A stretch of 64,000 nt of DNA from Deltaproteobacteria bacterium (GCA_021782655.1 JAJXUT010000002.1:1-64000), one strand, 5' to 3'; positions 40,080 to 53,060 are shown, counted from the stretch's first letter. Program-made: numbers and translations. The notes: a model not told the origin generated them from the letters alone.

Positions 40080-42305
40080 ATGGGCTTCCCGTTCGCCGTG
40101 GCCGACCAGGGCTTAACCGGTCACGACTTCCACCGCTTCGAACCGCTGTTTGTCAAGGCCGCACTCGCCCTCTTTCCCTGCGAGGCGGCACGATTTGTCG
40201 TGGGCGGACTGGAGTCCGAAACCGACGATCCGCCGGCCCCCGGACTTGACGAAAAGACCAAGGCCAGGGCGCTCCTGGCTAGGCGGCAGGGCCGTCCGGT
40301 GGCGGACGGCGGGAGCGGGGAGTTGTTCTTGCCCCTTGCGGGCCCGGAAGGACCGCTGGCGGTGGCGGTGCTGACGGGCGGCGACCCCGGCCTATACGAC
40401 CATCCCCACGAAGACTGGCTCCTTGACCGCCTCCGGCTGTTCCTTAGAGAGCTGGAAACGATTAAAGGCTGGGCCCAGGACCCGGTCTCCGGGGCGCTTA
40501 CCGTCGGCCATCTGCGCCAGGAACTTGAACTGCTCGCCCAGCCGGGCCCGGAAGAGGGGCTTTGCTGCCTCCTGTTGATCGAGACCGCTGGCCGGGCCAA
40601 GGACGCCGGCCAGGCCCTGCGGCAGACAGCCCGTACCGCCGCCTACCTCGACTCCCTGCTGGGCGGGTCGGCCCCGGCGCATCACCTGGGGGCCGGGCTG
40701 TTCGCCGTCCTCTGGCGGGGTGAAAACCTTAAGCAGGCCCAGCGCCTGGGCTATGCCCTGCTCGGCAGGCTGAAGCGGCAGGGGCTCCAACGGGTGCAAC
40801 TCGGCATCAAGCCGCTCGTTCCCGAGGAACTGGCGGCCATTCCCGAGGGAGGCCGAGCCGACGGCGCCCTGGACGCGGCCTGGGAGGCCCTGGCCATCGC
40901 CCGCCGGCGGGGGGTGTTCGCCTTGAGCGTCGCCCCCGGCCATCAGCCCGGCCCCCAGCTCCTGACCCCGCCGCCGCCCGAGGCCCTCGCCGTTTTAAGG
41001 CGCCTCTGGCGGGACGAGCCGCAGTTTTCCATCGCCTTCCTGCAAAAGGATCTCGAGGACCAGGTTGATGATTTTCCGAGTCAGCTCAAAGAGCTGGCCG
41101 CAGACGGGGCGACCCTGGTGCCCATCGATCCCCACCGGGCCTTGCTCTACCTGCCGGGGGCGGACGAGCAACTGGCCGCAGACTGGGCCGGGGCCTTCGC
41201 CAATCAGGCGCTGGGCCTGGGGCTTGGCACCTTCTCGCTGGGGATCGCCAGCCATCCCTGTCCCGGATTCCGCAAGGCCGACATCCCCTTAAACGCCAAG
41301 AAGGCCTTGATTCACGCCCAGTTCTTCGGAGCGGGCGGCATCGCCTCCTTCTCCGGGGTGAGCTTGAACATCGCCGGCGACATCTACTACAACCAGGGCG
41401 ACTTACTGGGCGCCATCCGCGAGTACCGGCTGGGGCTGAATCTGAACCCCGAGAACATCAACCTGCTCAACAGCCTGGGGGTGATCTACGCCCAGATCGA
41501 CTCCCACGCCCAGGCCATCCCCCTGTTCGAGCGGGCCCTGGCCATCAATCCAGATGACTTCATGGCCCTGTTCAACCTGGGCTTCGCCCGCCTCTCGCAG
41601 GGCGACCTCGACCGGGCCCTGCACTATTTCGAGCGGGCGGAACGGATCAACGACACCTACTTTGATCTTGAACTCCAGTTGGGCCAGCTCTACTGTCAGC
41701 GGGGTCAATACCGGCGGGCGCTCAAGGCACTTCTCAAGGCGGAGGAAGGTGCCCGCCGCCAGTCGCTGGGGGACGGCGAGGAGCCGCCCTGGGAGCGCTG
41801 CGAACCGTGGCCAGCCCGCCGCCAGACCCTGGGCCACGGCCTGGTGTACCGCTATCTGGGCGAGGCCTGCCAGGCCCTAGGCCAACCCAGGGAGGCCATG
41901 ACCTACCTGCAACGGGCCGCCCGTTACAACAGCCGGGACAGCGAGGCCTTAAGCCTGCTGGGCGAGCTGTACGCCGTCCAGGGACAGGGCTTAGACATCG
42001 CGCTCGCCTTCTGCCGGCAGGCGGTGACCATCGACAGCGGCAAGGCGGGACACTGGCGCCGTCTGGCCCTGGTGCTGAACCGCCGGGAGGAATGGGAGGC
42101 GGCGCTGGAGGCGGCGGAGCGCGGTCTGGCCCTGGAGCCGAAGGATCTTCCCGCCCTGATGCTCAAGGCCGCGCTTCACGAGCGGCTGGGGCAGTTGCCC
42201 AAGGCCCGGGCCGCCTACGAGAAGGTGCTCAAGCTAAACGGCACCCACGCCCAGGCCGCCCGGGCGCTAAAGAGGATTAACCAGACCACGAGGAGGAATC
42301 GGTGA
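40080..42305 (+). CDS. GGDEF-like / TPR repeat protein
   Basis: Degenerate GGDEF-like segments (PVSGALTVGHLRQELELL...; TFSLGIASHPCPGFRKADIPLNAKKALIHAQFFGAGGIASF) followed by TPRs. Confidence 0.8.
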   Translation: MGFPFAVADQGLTGHDFHRFEPLFVKAALALFPCEAARFVVGGLESETDDPPAPGLDEKTKARALLARRQGRPVADGGSGELFLPLAGPEGPLAVAVLTGGDPGLYDHPHEDWLLDRLRLFLRELETIKGWAQDPVSGALTVGHLRQELELLAQPGPEEGLCCLLLIETAGRAKDAGQALRQTARTAAYLDSLLGGSAPAHHLGAGLFAVLWRGENLKQAQRLGYALLGRLKRQGLQRVQLGIKPLVPEELAAIPEGGRADGALDAAWEALAIARRRGVFALSVAPGHQPGPQLLTPPPPEALAVLRRLWRDEPQFSIAFLQKDLEDQVDDFPSQLKELAADGATLVPIDPHRALLYLPGADEQLAADWAGAFANQALGLGLGTFSLGIASHPCPGFRKADIPLNAKKALIHAQFFGAGGIASFSGVSLNIAGDIYYNQGDLLGAIREYRLGLNLNPENINLLNSLGVIYAQIDSHAQAIPLFERALAINPDDFMALFNLGFARLSQGDLDRALHYFERAERINDTYFDLELQLGQLYCQRGQYRRALKALLKAEEGARRQSLGDGEEPPWERCEPWPARRQTLGHGLVYRYLGEACQALGQPREAMTYLQRAARYNSRDSEALSLLGELYAVQGQGLDIALAFCRQAVTIDSGKAGHWRRLALVLNRREEWEAALEAAERGLALEPKDLPALMLKAALHERLGQLPKARAAYEKVLKLNGTHAQAARALKRINQTTRRNR

Positions 42306-42988
42306 AAAATTTCGGCAACAATATCACCGCGATGGATAAGCAGCAGTACTGGCTGGACAACTTCAACGCCGGCGACTCCTGGCGGCTGTTTAAGATCATG
42401 GCCGAGTTCGTGGAAGGGTTCGACAGCCTCTCCGAGATCAAGCGCCCAGCGGTGTCGATCTTCGGTTCGGCCCGGGTGAAGCCGGGCGAGAAATACTACC
42501 AGCTCACCGAGGCGATCGCCGGCGGTCTGGCCCGGGCAGGGTACGCGATCATCACCGGCGGCGGGCCCGGCATCATGGAGGCGGCCAACAAGGGGGCGAC
42601 GGAGGCGGGCGGGGTGTCGGTGGGGCTCAACATCAACCTACCCTTTGAGCAGGAGCCCAACTCCTACGCCAACCTGCCCATGAGCTTCAAGTATTTCTTC
42701 ATCCGCAAGGTGATGTTCATCAAATACGCCATGGCCTTCATCGGCATGCCGGGCGGCTTTGGCACCATGGACGAATTGTTCGAGGCGGTGACCCTGATTC
42801 AGACCCGGCGAATCAAGAGCTTCCCGATCATCCTGGTGGGCCGTGAATACTGGGAGGGGCTGGTGGACTGGATCCGGGAACGGATGCTGTCCGCCGGCAA
42901 TATCGCCGCCGACGACCTGATGTTCTTCAACATCCTAGACGATCCGGACGAGGTGGTGAACACCATCCGGCGGACGGTGATCATCTAG
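42302..42988 (+). CDS. LOG-family (TIGR00730-like) putative nucleotide phosphoribohydrolase
   Basis: ITGGGPGIMEAANKGA ... GGFGTMDELFE (PGGxGTxxE motif). Confidence 0.93.
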   Translation: MKNFGNNITAMDKQQYWLDNFNAGDSWRLFKIMAEFVEGFDSLSEIKRPAVSIFGSARVKPGEKYYQLTEAIAGGLARAGYAIITGGGPGIMEAANKGATEAGGVSVGLNINLPFEQEPNSYANLPMSFKYFFIRKVMFIKYAMAFIGMPGGFGTMDELFEAVTLIQTRRIKSFPIILVGREYWEGLVDWIRERMLSAGNIAADDLMFFNILDDPDEVVNTIRRTVII

Positions 42989-43127
42989 CAATTATCCTGC
43001 CGGCATTAAAAGGAGGCCGCAGCCCTCATCCAGAGGTTGACAAGCCCCGTCCCGCCCCTATAATCTGAGGCTGTAATCTCGTTTCCCCTCCTCCACCTTG
43101 CGACGACGCAAGCAAGCGGTGATCACC

Positions 43128-43475
43128 ATGCCGATCTCCAAATTTCTGCAAGAGGCCCAACGTTTTGAGCTGCTGGCGCTCAAGGGCAGCCCGCGCTTCG
43201 CCGACCTCAGGCAGACCCACGTCCCCTTCTCCGGCTCGCCGCGTCGGCATCCCTACGACCAGGGCAAGTTCATCCTCATGGCCGATCCCTACTGCTCGAG
43301 CCTCTACTACGAATTTGACACCGACGACATCGACTTTGTCGAGGAGCTGCCCAGCATCGTCAACTTAGACGGCGAAACCATGACCATGATCCTGGTTTGG
43401 GTCAAGCGACGCAGCCTGGCGCTGCGCTGCTCGCCATTCGTGGTCGATGGCCAGTCGCTGGGGGGACGGGAATAG
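43128..43475 (+). CDS. Small conserved deltaproteobacterial protein (relatives sometimes named 'inorganic pyrophosphatase Ppa')
   Basis: FLQEAQRFELLALKGSPRFADLRQTHVPFSGSPRRHPYDQGKFILMADPY; family recalled, function uncertain. Confidence 0.6.
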   Translation: MPISKFLQEAQRFELLALKGSPRFADLRQTHVPFSGSPRRHPYDQGKFILMADPYCSSLYYEFDTDDIDFVEELPSIVNLDGETMTMILVWVKRRSLALRCSPFVVDGQSLGGRE

Positions 43476-43494
43476 GGGCGGGACTCATCGCGAC

Positions 43495-43695
43495 TCATTT
43501 GCGGAAGAGCCGGGCCAGAAGCGACAGGATGAGGCTGATCACCAGCATGGAGGTGACCGGCACGTACAGCTTGAATCCCGGCCGGTCGATGACGATGTCG
43601 CCGGGCAGGCGCCCCAGGGGGAAACGCGCCAGCCAGGGCCACCCCAGACCCGCCACCAGCAGCCCCAGTCCCAAGCCAATCAACAGCCTCCGCAT
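43495..43695 (-). CDS. DUF2905-family small membrane protein
   Basis: Two TMs flanking FPLGRLPGDIVIDRPGFKLYVPVTSMLVIS. Confidence 0.85.
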   Translation of the reverse strand: MRRLLIGLGLGLLVAGLGWPWLARFPLGRLPGDIVIDRPGFKLYVPVTSMLVISLILSLLARLFRK

Positions 43696-43828
43696 CTCTC
43701 CTCCTTCACCGTCCGTGGTCGGCTACCAAAAAATTAGCCAAATTGTTTTTGACCAACCCCGCGAATAAAGGTATTTTGTCAGGCCAGCAGAGGTGGTTTG
43801 ACATCCCAAAATCCGGAGGTCTTTGGTC

Positions 43829-44197
43829 GTGACTCGGCAATCCAAACGTAAGCAACCCCGCATCCCTTATCAAGGCAAGGTGGATCTATACTTTCCCGCC
43901 CACCGCCTGCTCAACTGCACCGTCCAGAACCTAAGCCTGATCGGCATGCGGGTGCGAGGCTGTCTGGAGGCGCAAGAGGGCGAGCACTGCGACATCGAGT
44001 TCCACGACGCGGCCCCCATGGCCAGCCGGTCCATCCGGATGCGGGGCGAGTTGATCCGCAAGGAGGAAACTGGGGTGGCCATCTTATTTCTCAACCTGAA
44101 CGTCCGCACCTACACCGACCTTCAGTCACTGATCGCCGACCAGGGCGGCTTGGCACTCATGGAGGAGGACGAATTCCTGGCCGGGGTCTCGGCCTAA
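43829..44197 (+). CDS. PilZ-like domain protein
   Basis: RKQPRIPYQGKVDLYF...LNCTVQNLSLIGMRVRG; GTG at 43829 is 8 nt after ggaggt. Confidence 0.75.
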   Translation: MTRQSKRKQPRIPYQGKVDLYFPAHRLLNCTVQNLSLIGMRVRGCLEAQEGEHCDIEFHDAAPMASRSIRMRGELIRKEETGVAILFLNLNVRTYTDLQSLIADQGGLALMEEDEFLAGVSA

Positions 44198-44306
44198 GGC
44201 CCTCGTCGTCGTGAGCCAGGCGGCCTGCTCGCCTTGATCCGCCCGCCGCCGGTTGCCGCCTGGTAACGACACGGAATGTCAGTCAACCCTCGTCCCGGAG
44301 CAGACC

Positions 44307-44522
44307 ATGCCTAAGGTAGCCATTTTTAGTCCCTATCCCTTCCAGGTCGGCCAGAAGATTCGCATCGACGGCGGCAAACGACGGGGAGATTGGGAGGTGA
44401 AGGCCATCGGAGAGCGAAAGCTCACCTTGCGCTGTCCGATTTCGGGCCGCGAGTTCGAGTGGGACAACTTCTGCTTTCTGGTGGAGGAGCGGGTCGATGA
44501 ACCCTGGCCGGCGACCGAATGA
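44307..44522 (+). CDS. Conserved small hypothetical protein
   Basis: 71-aa ORF in a co-directional cluster; MPKVAIFSPYPFQVGQKIRIDGGKRRGDWEVKAIGERK. Confidence 0.6.
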   Translation: MPKVAIFSPYPFQVGQKIRIDGGKRRGDWEVKAIGERKLTLRCPISGREFEWDNFCFLVEERVDEPWPATE

Positions 44523-44985
44523 TCCCCGCAGCGGGCGGGGACCTTGGCCGCTGCGGGCCGGTTTTCTGCTTCTCGGTCTGCTCGTCCTGCTCGCGGGCTG
44601 CGAGACCCTCGATTCCCGCCTGGCCCGCAACCAGGAGATTCTGCTAAACCTGCCCCCCGAGCACCAGTCCCTGATCCGCCAGGGTCGCATCGCGGTGGGT
44701 TTCACCCCCGAGGAGGTCTATCTGGCCTGGGGGGCGCCTAGTCACAAGGCAATCACCGAAAGCGTCCAGGGCCGGCTGGAGACCTGGTCCTACACCGCCA
44801 TCCAGACCGACACCTACTACCGAGAAGAACGCTATTACGACTGGGATCTCCGGATGTGGCGCTTCTTCAACCGGCCCTACTCCCGCCAAATCGAGTACCT
44901 CTACCAGGAGGCGACCTTCGCCAACGGCGCCCTGTCCTCCTTCACCATCTACCCCTCCTACCGTCCTTACGCTACCGGCCCTTAG
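44497..44985 (+). CDS. Lipoprotein, SmpA/OmlA-like (BamE-like) fold possible
   Basis: Lipobox LLVLLAGC; IRQGRIAVGFTPEEVYLAWGAPSHK. Confidence 0.75.
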   Translation: MNPGRRPNDPRSGRGPWPLRAGFLLLGLLVLLAGCETLDSRLARNQEILLNLPPEHQSLIRQGRIAVGFTPEEVYLAWGAPSHKAITESVQGRLETWSYTAIQTDTYYREERYYDWDLRMWRFFNRPYSRQIEYLYQEATFANGALSSFTIYPSYRPYATGP

Positions 44986-47233
44986 CCTCGATCACGAAGT
45001 TGATCCGGCGGCGGTATTTTTCGACACTGGTCAGGGTGACCCGCACCAGGGAACCGATCTGGTAGATGCGGTTGCTGCGCTTGCCGATCAACCGGTGGTT
45101 GCGTTCGTCCAGGTGGTAGTAATCGTCCGTCAGGTCGGTTAACGCCACTCCGCCGCTGACAAAGGAGTCGATCAGTTCCACGAACAGCCCGAAGCTGGTC
45201 ACCCCCGAAACGATGGCCGCAAACGATTCGCCGATCTTGTCCTCCATGTAGCGCACCTTGAGCCGATCGACCATCTCCCGTTCGGCATCCACCGCCACCC
45301 GTTCCCGGCCTGACAAGAAATCACCGGCCACCGCCTCGGCGCTAGGTTCGTCGTCCGCCTTGCGGGGCAGGGCCTTTTTCGTCGGCTTGGCACCTCCGGC
45401 CAGCCAGGCGGCCAGGGCCCGGTGCACCATGAGATCCGGGTAGCGCCGGATGGGGGAGGTAAAGTGGCAGTAGTGACTGGCCGCCAGCCCGAAGTGACCG
45501 ACGTTGTCGGGCGAGTAGCGGGCCTGCTTCATGGTGCGCAGCAGGAGGTTGTTGACGATGTACTCCTGGGGCGAGCCCTTGGCCAAGTCCAGCACCCGGC
45601 CAAACCAGGCGGGGGTGCCGGTGCCCTCGTCCGGGATGGCCAGGCCCATGCCCTTGGCAAATTGGGAGAACTCCCCCACCTTTACCGGATCAGGGGTTTC
45701 GTGGATGCGGTACAGGCCGCCTTTCAGGTGATGGTCGTCCAAGGCATGGGCCACCGCCTCGTTGGCGGCCAGCATGAACTCCTCGATGATCTGGTGGGCG
45801 AAGTTCCGCTCCCGGCGGGCGATATCCTGCACCGTGTCGTCCGGGCCCACCTCGACAAAGGCCTCAGGTAGCTCGAAACCGATGCTGCCCCGGCCCATCC
45901 GCTCCCCAAGCAGCAGCCGGGCCAACCTCTCCATCTCGGAGAGCGAATCCAGGAGCGCCGGGTACTGGTCGCGCACCGCCTGGTCCTGATCGATGACGAT
46001 CTGGCGCACCAAATTGTAGGTCATCCGATAGCAACTGCGGATCACCGACTTGGCAAAGCGCTTGCCCTGCGGGCGGCCCTGACGGTCGAAATCCAGGATG
46101 GCGGAGAAGGCGTAGCGGTCTTGGTTGGGAACCAGGCTGCACAGGTCGTTGGACAGACGCTCGGGCAGCATGGGCACCACCGCGGTGGGGAAATAGACGC
46201 TGGTGCCCCGCTGGTAGGCCTCGGCGTCCAGAGGGCTGCCAGCGGGCACGTAGTGGCTGACATCGGCTATGGAGACGTAGAGCCTAAAGCCATCCTTGAG
46301 CCGCTCGATGGCCACCGCGTCGTCGAAATCGCGGGCCGTCTCGCCGTCGATGGTGATGTGCGGCACCAGACGTAGGTCGAGCCGCCCGTCGCCGACCTCG
46401 ACCGCGTCGCTGATCTTTGCCACCTGCGTCTCCACCTCCGGGCTGAAACGGTGGGGGAGCTGGAACTTGCGGATCACGATCTCGGTCTGCACCCGCAGGC
46501 TGTCCGGGTCTCCCAGCACCTCGACAATCTCGCCCAGGCAGTTGGTCCCGCCCAGGTGGCGGTACTCGGTGATCCTGGCCACCACCGCCTCGCCGTCATT
46601 GGCGCCCAGGGTCTTCTCCCGGGGCACCAGGATGCCGAAGGGAAAGCGCTCGTCCTCCGGGGTCACCATGCCCGTGGGCGTGCCGGACTTGTAGATGCCG
46701 ACGACCTTCTCGATGCCGCGATTCAGCACCTTGAGCACCCGGCCCTCCAGCCGGCCATCCCGGCTCGGGCTGACCTGGATCAGCACCCGGTCGCCGTGCA
46801 GGGCCTCCCCCAGGTTGCGGTTGGCGATAAAGACATCGGAGGGCTGATTGCGGGCCGGCGGCGGATCCAAGGTCACAAAGCCGAAGCCCCGGGGGTTGAC
46901 GCTCAGCACCCCTTGAGAAAAATCCCGCGGCTCCCGCACCTCATAGAGGTCGTCGCCCCGCAGACGGAGCACCTTCTGGCTGGCCAGGTTCAACAGGGTT
47001 TCATGCAACCCCTTGCGGGCCCCGCGCCCCAGCTCCAGGGCGGCCAGGATCTCGGCCATTTCGGCCTGACCGCCGTTGGCCAGGATGGCGGCCACGATGT
47101 CGTTCTCCGCCATCTGCACCTGGTGATTGGCTGACCTGAGCGCCTGCGGCAGGACGCCACTCCGGCCCAATCCCCGCCGGCTGAGGCGAGAGGTGTGGTT
47201 CTTTTTTTCATGTCTTTTTTTGAACACTTGCAA
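44972..47233 (-). CDS. rnr: Ribonuclease R
   Basis: RNB motif ARDFDDAVAIERLKDGFRLYVSIADVSHYV; HFTSPIRRYPDLMVHR; C-terminal S1. Confidence 0.96.
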   Translation of the reverse strand: MQVFKKRHEKKNHTSRLSRRGLGRSGVLPQALRSANHQVQMAENDIVAAILANGGQAEMAEILAALELGRGARKGLHETLLNLASQKVLRLRGDDLYEVREPRDFSQGVLSVNPRGFGFVTLDPPPARNQPSDVFIANRNLGEALHGDRVLIQVSPSRDGRLEGRVLKVLNRGIEKVVGIYKSGTPTGMVTPEDERFPFGILVPREKTLGANDGEAVVARITEYRHLGGTNCLGEIVEVLGDPDSLRVQTEIVIRKFQLPHRFSPEVETQVAKISDAVEVGDGRLDLRLVPHITIDGETARDFDDAVAIERLKDGFRLYVSIADVSHYVPAGSPLDAEAYQRGTSVYFPTAVVPMLPERLSNDLCSLVPNQDRYAFSAILDFDRQGRPQGKRFAKSVIRSCYRMTYNLVRQIVIDQDQAVRDQYPALLDSLSEMERLARLLLGERMGRGSIGFELPEAFVEVGPDDTVQDIARRERNFAHQIIEEFMLAANEAVAHALDDHHLKGGLYRIHETPDPVKVGEFSQFAKGMGLAIPDEGTGTPAWFGRVLDLAKGSPQEYIVNNLLLRTMKQARYSPDNVGHFGLAASHYCHFTSPIRRYPDLMVHRALAAWLAGGAKPTKKALPRKADDEPSAEAVAGDFLSGRERVAVDAEREMVDRLKVRYMEDKIGESFAAIVSGVTSFGLFVELIDSFVSGGVALTDLTDDYYHLDERNHRLIGKRSNRIYQIGSLVRVTLTSVEKYRRRINFVIEAKGR

Positions 47234-47236
47234 TCC

Positions 47237-48136
47237 TTAATGGTTGAGATGAACCCGGCCAGCCAAACAGGCATCTATGGCCTGATCTATCTGGGCATGG
47301 GCAAAGGGAAAGTTTATGGCTAGCAGGCGTTGCGGGATAACCTCCTGGCCCCTGGTGAGCACCTTTGCGCCCTCGCCGAAACGTAAGGCCAACAGCCAGC
47401 CCGGCACCGGCAAAAAGGCGGGGCGGCACAGGGCCAGGCTCAAGGCGCGGGTAAACCCGGCGTTGGTGGTGGGATTGGGGGCCGTGAGGTTATAGATGCC
47501 CTGCCAGGAGGGATCGCGGGCGGCGGTCAGATAGGCCTGAGTTGCGTCGTCTAGGGAAATCCAGGACAGGGCTTGAGCACCGCGGCCGATGGTGCCGCCC
47601 AGCCCCAGGCGGAAGATGGGCAACATCGGTGCCAGCGCCCCGCCACCCGGGCCCAGCACCACCCCCAGACGGAAGATGACGGTCCGCAACCCCAGCCCCA
47701 CCGCCCGGGCAGCCTCTGCCTCCCAGTCACGGGTAAGCCGGCCCAGGAAATCATCGGCGGGCTGAAAGTCGGTCTCGGTGTGTCGGCGTCCGGCCTGGTA
47801 ATAGCCCACCGCCGAGGTGGAGATGAGCCAGGCCGGACGCTCGGGGCTCGCCGCCACCGCCTCGATCAGGCGGCGGGTAACCTCGACCCGGCTTAAGACC
47901 AGCTCCCTTTTGTATGCAAAGTTCCAGCGCCGGCCCAGAATGGGGGCCCCGGCCAGGTTGATGACGCCGGCCACCCCCTGTATCTGCCGGGTGAGCCCCG
48001 CCAGGTCTCCTCCCAGCGTTTTACGGTCAAGGACGGTAACCGTCCAGCCCGCCTCCCGCAGGGCGCGGCAGAGGGCCCGGCCCACGAAGCCGCTGCCACC
48101 GCTGACCGCGATGCGGTTTTGGCACTTTTGGCTCAT
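47237..48136 (-). CDS. TIGR01777-family NAD-dependent epimerase (YfcH-like)
   Basis: GGSGFVGRALCRALREAGWTVTVLDR; C-terminal DUF1731-like LPVPGWLLALRFGEGAKVLTRGQEVIPQRL. Confidence 0.93.
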   Translation of the reverse strand: MSQKCQNRIAVSGGSGFVGRALCRALREAGWTVTVLDRKTLGGDLAGLTRQIQGVAGVINLAGAPILGRRWNFAYKRELVLSRVEVTRRLIEAVAASPERPAWLISTSAVGYYQAGRRHTETDFQPADDFLGRLTRDWEAEAARAVGLGLRTVIFRLGVVLGPGGGALAPMLPIFRLGLGGTIGRGAQALSWISLDDATQAYLTAARDPSWQGIYNLTAPNPTTNAGFTRALSLALCRPAFLPVPGWLLALRFGEGAKVLTRGQEVIPQRLLAINFPFAHAQIDQAIDACLAGRVHLNH

Positions 48137-48326
48137 AGCCCAACCTTAACAGAAACTAGCCGGAATCAGAAAGGGTTTTTGTTGCCCTCCGTCGCCGTTG
48201 GGACTGCTTGGCGCAAAAAGTCGTTGCAAAATAAGGCGTATCTTGTATTGATAAAAATTTGGCCCACCCCAACGGTAGCGGTTGCCGTGTCTCGGTTGGG
48301 CCTGACTTATTTGTAGGTAGAAAGAA

Positions 48327-49232
48327 ATGCACCTTACAAGTTTGTGGAATTTCAGCCGGGCCGAGTTGGCGGCCTATATCGAACGCGCCCTCACCCTAAA
48401 GGCGGAGGCCAAGGCCGGGGCCCGGCATCAGATGCTGGCTGGCAAGGTCATCGGCCTGGTGTTCGAGAAACCCTCCACCCGCACCCGGGTCTCCTTCGAG
48501 GCCGCCATGTACGCCTTGGGCGGCCAGGTGATCTACCTGCCGGGCCGCGACACCCAGTTGGCGAGAAACGAGCCCCTAAAGGACATGGCCCGGGTCATGT
48601 CCCGCTACATCCATGGCCTGGTGGTGCGCACCTACGGCCAGGAGATCGTCGAGGAGCTGGCCCGTTACGCCACGGTGCCGGTGATCAACGCCCTGACCGA
48701 TCTCCATCACCCCTGCCAGATCCTAAGCGACATCATGACCGTGGTCGAGAAGCGGGGGCCGATGGCGAACCTCAAGGTGGCCTGGGTGGGCGACGGCAAC
48801 AACATGGCCAACTCCTGGATCCAGGCCGCCTGCCGCCTGGGATTTGCCCTCACCCTGGCTTGTCCGGAGGGCTACGACCCCGATGCTGCCATTCTCAAGG
48901 CGGCCCAGGCCGAGGCGGTAAAACCCATCACCCTGGTGCGCGACCCTAGGGAGGCGGTCAGGGAGGCTCAGGTCATCAACGCCGACGTCTGGGCCTCGAT
49001 GGGCCAGGAGGCCGAGGCCGAGGCCCGCATCCGGGTCTTTCAGCCCTATCAGGTTAACAGCGCCCTGCTCCGGCAGGCGGATCCCGAGGCCATCGTCCTC
49101 CACTGCCTGCCCGCCCACCGGGGCGAGGAGATCACCGACGAGGTGCTGGAAGGCCCCCAGAGCGCGGCCTGGGACCAGGCCGAAAACAAGATGCACATCC
49201 ACAAGGCCATCCTGGAGCGCCACCTGCTTTAG
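48327..49232 (+). CDS. argF: Ornithine carbamoyltransferase
   Basis: FEKPSTRTRVSFEAAMYALGG; HPCQILSD; VLHCLPAHRGEEI. Confidence 0.97.
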   Translation: MHLTSLWNFSRAELAAYIERALTLKAEAKAGARHQMLAGKVIGLVFEKPSTRTRVSFEAAMYALGGQVIYLPGRDTQLARNEPLKDMARVMSRYIHGLVVRTYGQEIVEELARYATVPVINALTDLHHPCQILSDIMTVVEKRGPMANLKVAWVGDGNNMANSWIQAACRLGFALTLACPEGYDPDAAILKAAQAEAVKPITLVRDPREAVREAQVINADVWASMGQEAEAEARIRVFQPYQVNSALLRQADPEAIVLHCLPAHRGEEITDEVLEGPQSAAWDQAENKMHIHKAILERHLL

Positions 49233-49265
49233 GAGGGCCTAAATCTCAGCCAAGTTGCCAACGCC

Positions 49266-50468
<1,203 letters not shown>

Positions 50469-50593
50469 CGGCAGACGCGGCTTTTAGAGGACGTCTGCGG
50501 GGCTGGCCGCCTGACGGCCCCATCCTAAACCGGTTGTCTGCCCGAGCCCAGGCCGGCACCCTTCTCGCCCTTCAACTTGGACGTCACCAGCCC

Positions 50594-52228
<1,635 letters not shown>

Positions 52229-52242
52229 GGGCCGCCCCGACT

Positions 52243-52575
52243 TCAGCCGTCGGCCTTAAGCGAGCCCAGTTGGCTGACCAAGTCGCGGAGTCCCGGGCAG
52301 TCGATCTCCGCCAGCCGGTTCTCCCGGCCCTGTTTCTCAATCTCGTGGGCGGCCAGGCGCAGGCCCTCGACCCCGAGACTGGCCGCCGCCCCCTTGATAC
52401 TGTGGGCCGCGGCGGCCACCTGGGCCGCGTCCCCGCCGCTTAGCCCCGCCTCAATCTTCTGTAGATCGCCCACTGACGAGTTACTCAACAGGCCCAGCAA
52501 CTCGGCCAGCAGTTCCTGATCGCCGCCGGTCTGCTCCAGGGCGAACTCCCGATTCCACCGCAAGTCACTCATCAT
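52243..52575 (-). CDS. Hpt domain phosphotransfer protein
   Basis: AAAAHSIKGAAASLGVEGLRLAAHEIEKQGR (HxxKG motif). Confidence 0.92.
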   Translation of the reverse strand: MMSDLRWNREFALEQTGGDQELLAELLGLLSNSSVGDLQKIEAGLSGGDAAQVAAAAHSIKGAAASLGVEGLRLAAHEIEKQGRENRLAEIDCPGLRDLVSQLGSLKADG

Positions 52576-52877
52576 CTCTTATCCTGTTTTGATGTATTCG
52601 CAACCAGACCCTTTGCCGGCCATATTGGGAGCCACTCCCACCATGCGACCGTCGGGCTAAGCAACAGGGCCGACATGTAACCCGACCGGCAACGCAGGAG
52701 ATCGGTCTTCTTGCGACGCCATCACCTATTGCGGCTCCCAAATCCATGCTAGCGGAAAGGCCGTAGCGGGGCAAACGGTTTCTCCGTCTGAATGGCCACC
52801 GGCCCACCAGCTCGGCTAAATCCGCTTGATAATTTCTTGACAATCTTAAAAAGCGGGGTAGTATCGCGGTCACATTT

Positions 52878-53010
52878 TGTAGCCGAGATCCGTTTGCCGG
52901 CAAACGGATGCGGGGGAACCATCTTTGGGGCGTATTCCTGCGGTTTCTAAGGATAGGGCACTTTCAAGCCCGAGCCCGTCAGCTAACCTCGTAGGCATTT
53001 GGAAGGGCAA
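52878..53010 (+). promoter_or_regulatory. c-di-AMP riboswitch (ydaO-yuaA class) aptamer
   Basis: gtagccgagatccg...atgcGGGGGAACCatctttGGGGCGtatt...ggatAGGGCactttcaaGCCCGagCCCGTCAGCTAACCTCGTAGGCatt matches the conserved ydaO core (GGGAACC...GGGG...CCGACAGCUAACyyCGnAGGC). Confidence 0.93.
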
Positions 53011-53028
53011 GAGTCAGAGCTGCGTCCA

Positions 53029-53060
53029 GGCCGCTGGCTTTTCCGCCAGTGGCCTTTTTT
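53029..53060 (+). terminator. Intrinsic terminator in the riboswitch expression platform
   Basis: GGCCGCTGGC-ttttcc-GCCAGTGGCC-TTTTTT between aptamer and start codon. Confidence 0.88.

Noticed and set aside
52600-52860. A second riboswitch (GEMM/c-di-GMP) on the minus strand upstream of the Hpt gene
   Set aside because: Only scattered resemblance to conserved segments; no credible paired architecture by eye.
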